A stretch of 6,963 nucleotides of DNA, taken from the NCBI GenBank assembly GCA_030612185.1, contig JAUWOI010000234.1:1-6963 (forward strand), written 5' to 3'. The notes beneath the pieces are model-generated. The model ran no database searches. It was not told where the DNA came from and saw nothing but the letters and a program-made list of their open reading frames with translations. The position numbers were made by a program, and so were the translations under genes. Positions 6,395 through 6,963 of the stretch are shown in pieces; position 1 is the first letter of the stretch, and each line of letters opens with the position of its first letter. Origin of the DNA: Anaerolineae bacterium (GTDB lineage: Bacteria > Chloroflexota > Anaerolineae > B4-G1).

Positions 6395-6481
6395 TTCATT
6401 CCTCCTCGTTGTGATTTTTGGTTATTTAGAAACCAGGTTTTTTCCGAAAAACCTGGTTTCTGGTTTCCAATTGTTCATTGA
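6395..6481 (-). repeat. atpB-atpE spacer with a perfect 14-bp hairpin repeat
   Basis: Arms at 6429-6442 and 6447-6460 are perfectly complementary around a 4-nt loop (6443-6446); one arm reads GAAACCAGGTTTTT. A further partial copy (TGGTTTCC, 6461-6468) follows. No U-tract terminator is required, and the c subunit gene directly downstream must be expressed, so this is more likely a dispersed palindromic repeat or an mRNA processing/stability element than a full terminator. The symmetry is seen directly; the role is inferred. Confidence 0.8.
6401..6406 (-). promoter_or_regulatory. Strong ribosome binding site of atpE
   Basis: AGGAGG lies 6 nt ahead of the ATG at 6394. This near-ideal Shine-Dalgarno site fits the high stoichiometry of subunit c and fixes the start. 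Confidence 0.85.
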
Positions 6482-6963
6482 TCAATGGTGCGCTTGGACC
6501 GCTCCGCCGATGTACACACAGGTCAGAAGCGTGAAGATGTATGCCTGTAACAGGCCGGTAAAGATGCTGAATAGCATCATCGGCACCGGCACAAAGAGCG
6601 GCATGATGATAAACAGGACGCTGATGACGATCTCCTCTCCCATGATGTTGCCGAACAGCCGGAAGGTGAGCGAAAAGGTGCGCGCAATCTCGCTGGCGAT
6701 TTCGACGGGCAGCATCAAGAAGATCGGTTCGACATAGTGCTTCAGATAGCTCCACACGCCGCGCGTGCGAACCCCGAAGTCGGGCACGCTGAAAAAGACG
6801 ACCAAGGCCATGGCCAGCGGCGTATTGATGTCCGGCGTGGGGGATTTTAGGCCGGGGACCAAGCCAATCAGGTTCGCGGCGCCGATGAAAAAGGCTAGCG
6901 TGCCCACGACGGGCAGGAAAATCCCCGTGTCCTCGACACCTACCATTTCGCGGATCAGCTTTT
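6482..6963 (-). CDS. atpB: F-type ATP synthase subunit a, C-terminal part (gene runs off the right edge)
   Basis: This is the membrane stator subunit that, with the c-ring, forms the ion path of the F0 motor. The reading frame is open to the window edge, so the ATG at 6946 is an internal Met and the N-terminus lies outside; about 160 residues are present. Several hydrophobic helices are visible. The family signature FRLFGNIMGEE (near 6630-6661) holds the essential Arg equivalent to E. coli aArg210, with a Glu nine residues later equivalent to aGlu219. The final helix has LLQAYIF, matching the conserved Gln252 region. The gene ends with TGA, 87 nt before atpE. Its position immediately ahead of c, b, alpha and gamma with no delta gene fits an N-ATPase operon. 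Family identity is certain; assignment to the alternate class rests on the neighbours. Confidence 0.96.
   Translation of the reverse strand, partial: KLIREMVGVEDTGIFLPVVGTLAFFIGAANLIGLVPGLKSPTPDINTPLAMALVVFFSVPDFGVRTRGVWSYLKHYVEPIFLMLPVEIASEIARTFSLTFRLFGNIMGEEIVISVLFIIMPLFVPVPMMLFSIFTGLLQAYIFTLLTCVYIGGAVQAHH

Noticed and set aside
6219..6737. Plus-strand open frame spanning atpE, the spacer and atpB
   Set aside because: It crosses two conserved minus-strand genes and the hairpin; no family resemblance.

Overview
The window reads almost entirely on the minus strand. It carries the distal part of an F-type ATP synthase operon of the 'alternate' kind (N-ATPase), followed by a cyclic-di-AMP receptor gene and a large stress/membrane gene. 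In transcription order, from the right edge to the left, it holds atpB (subunit a, cut by the window edge), atpE (c), atpF (b fused to a delta-like domain), atpA (alpha), atpG (gamma), a DarA/PstA-type c-di-AMP receptor, and a two-UspA-domain plus DUF389 membrane protein that is frameshifted and runs off the left edge.

The order a-c-b-alpha-gamma with no separate delta gene matches the second half of the N-ATPase operon order atpDCQRBEFAG. The beta, epsilon, AtpQ and AtpR genes would lie beyond the right edge. Subunit c has the Na+-site residues known from Ilyobacter and Propionigenium: Gln in a P-x3-Q motif on helix 1, then Glu-Ser and a Tyr on helix 2. A Na+-translocating enzyme is therefore likely, though this is inferred from motifs. 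Subunit b ends in a region resembling the C-terminus of subunit delta, which explains the missing atpH.

The c-di-AMP receptor starts 18 nt after atpG and has its own Shine-Dalgarno site, so it probably belongs to the same transcript. The UspA-UspA-DUF389 gene lies 325 nt further on. It has a good candidate promoter of its own, and the resulting mRNA would be nearly leaderless. One base seems to be missing in a G-run inside its DUF389 domain, because the reading frame resumes cleanly one frame over and continues to the window edge.

The DNA also carries many short dispersed-type repeats. A perfect 14-bp hairpin lies between atpB and atpE. Two heptanucleotide tandem arrays lie between atpE and atpF, and one supplies the atpE stop codon. 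Two repeat-like segments sit in frame inside atpG and lengthen gamma. These repeats, the high GC content and the Thr-Pro-rich tail of the last protein suggest a Chloroflexota (Anaerolineae-like) bacterium, probably from a metagenome. That assignment is an inference. No tRNA, rRNA, CRISPR array, transposase or integrase was seen.
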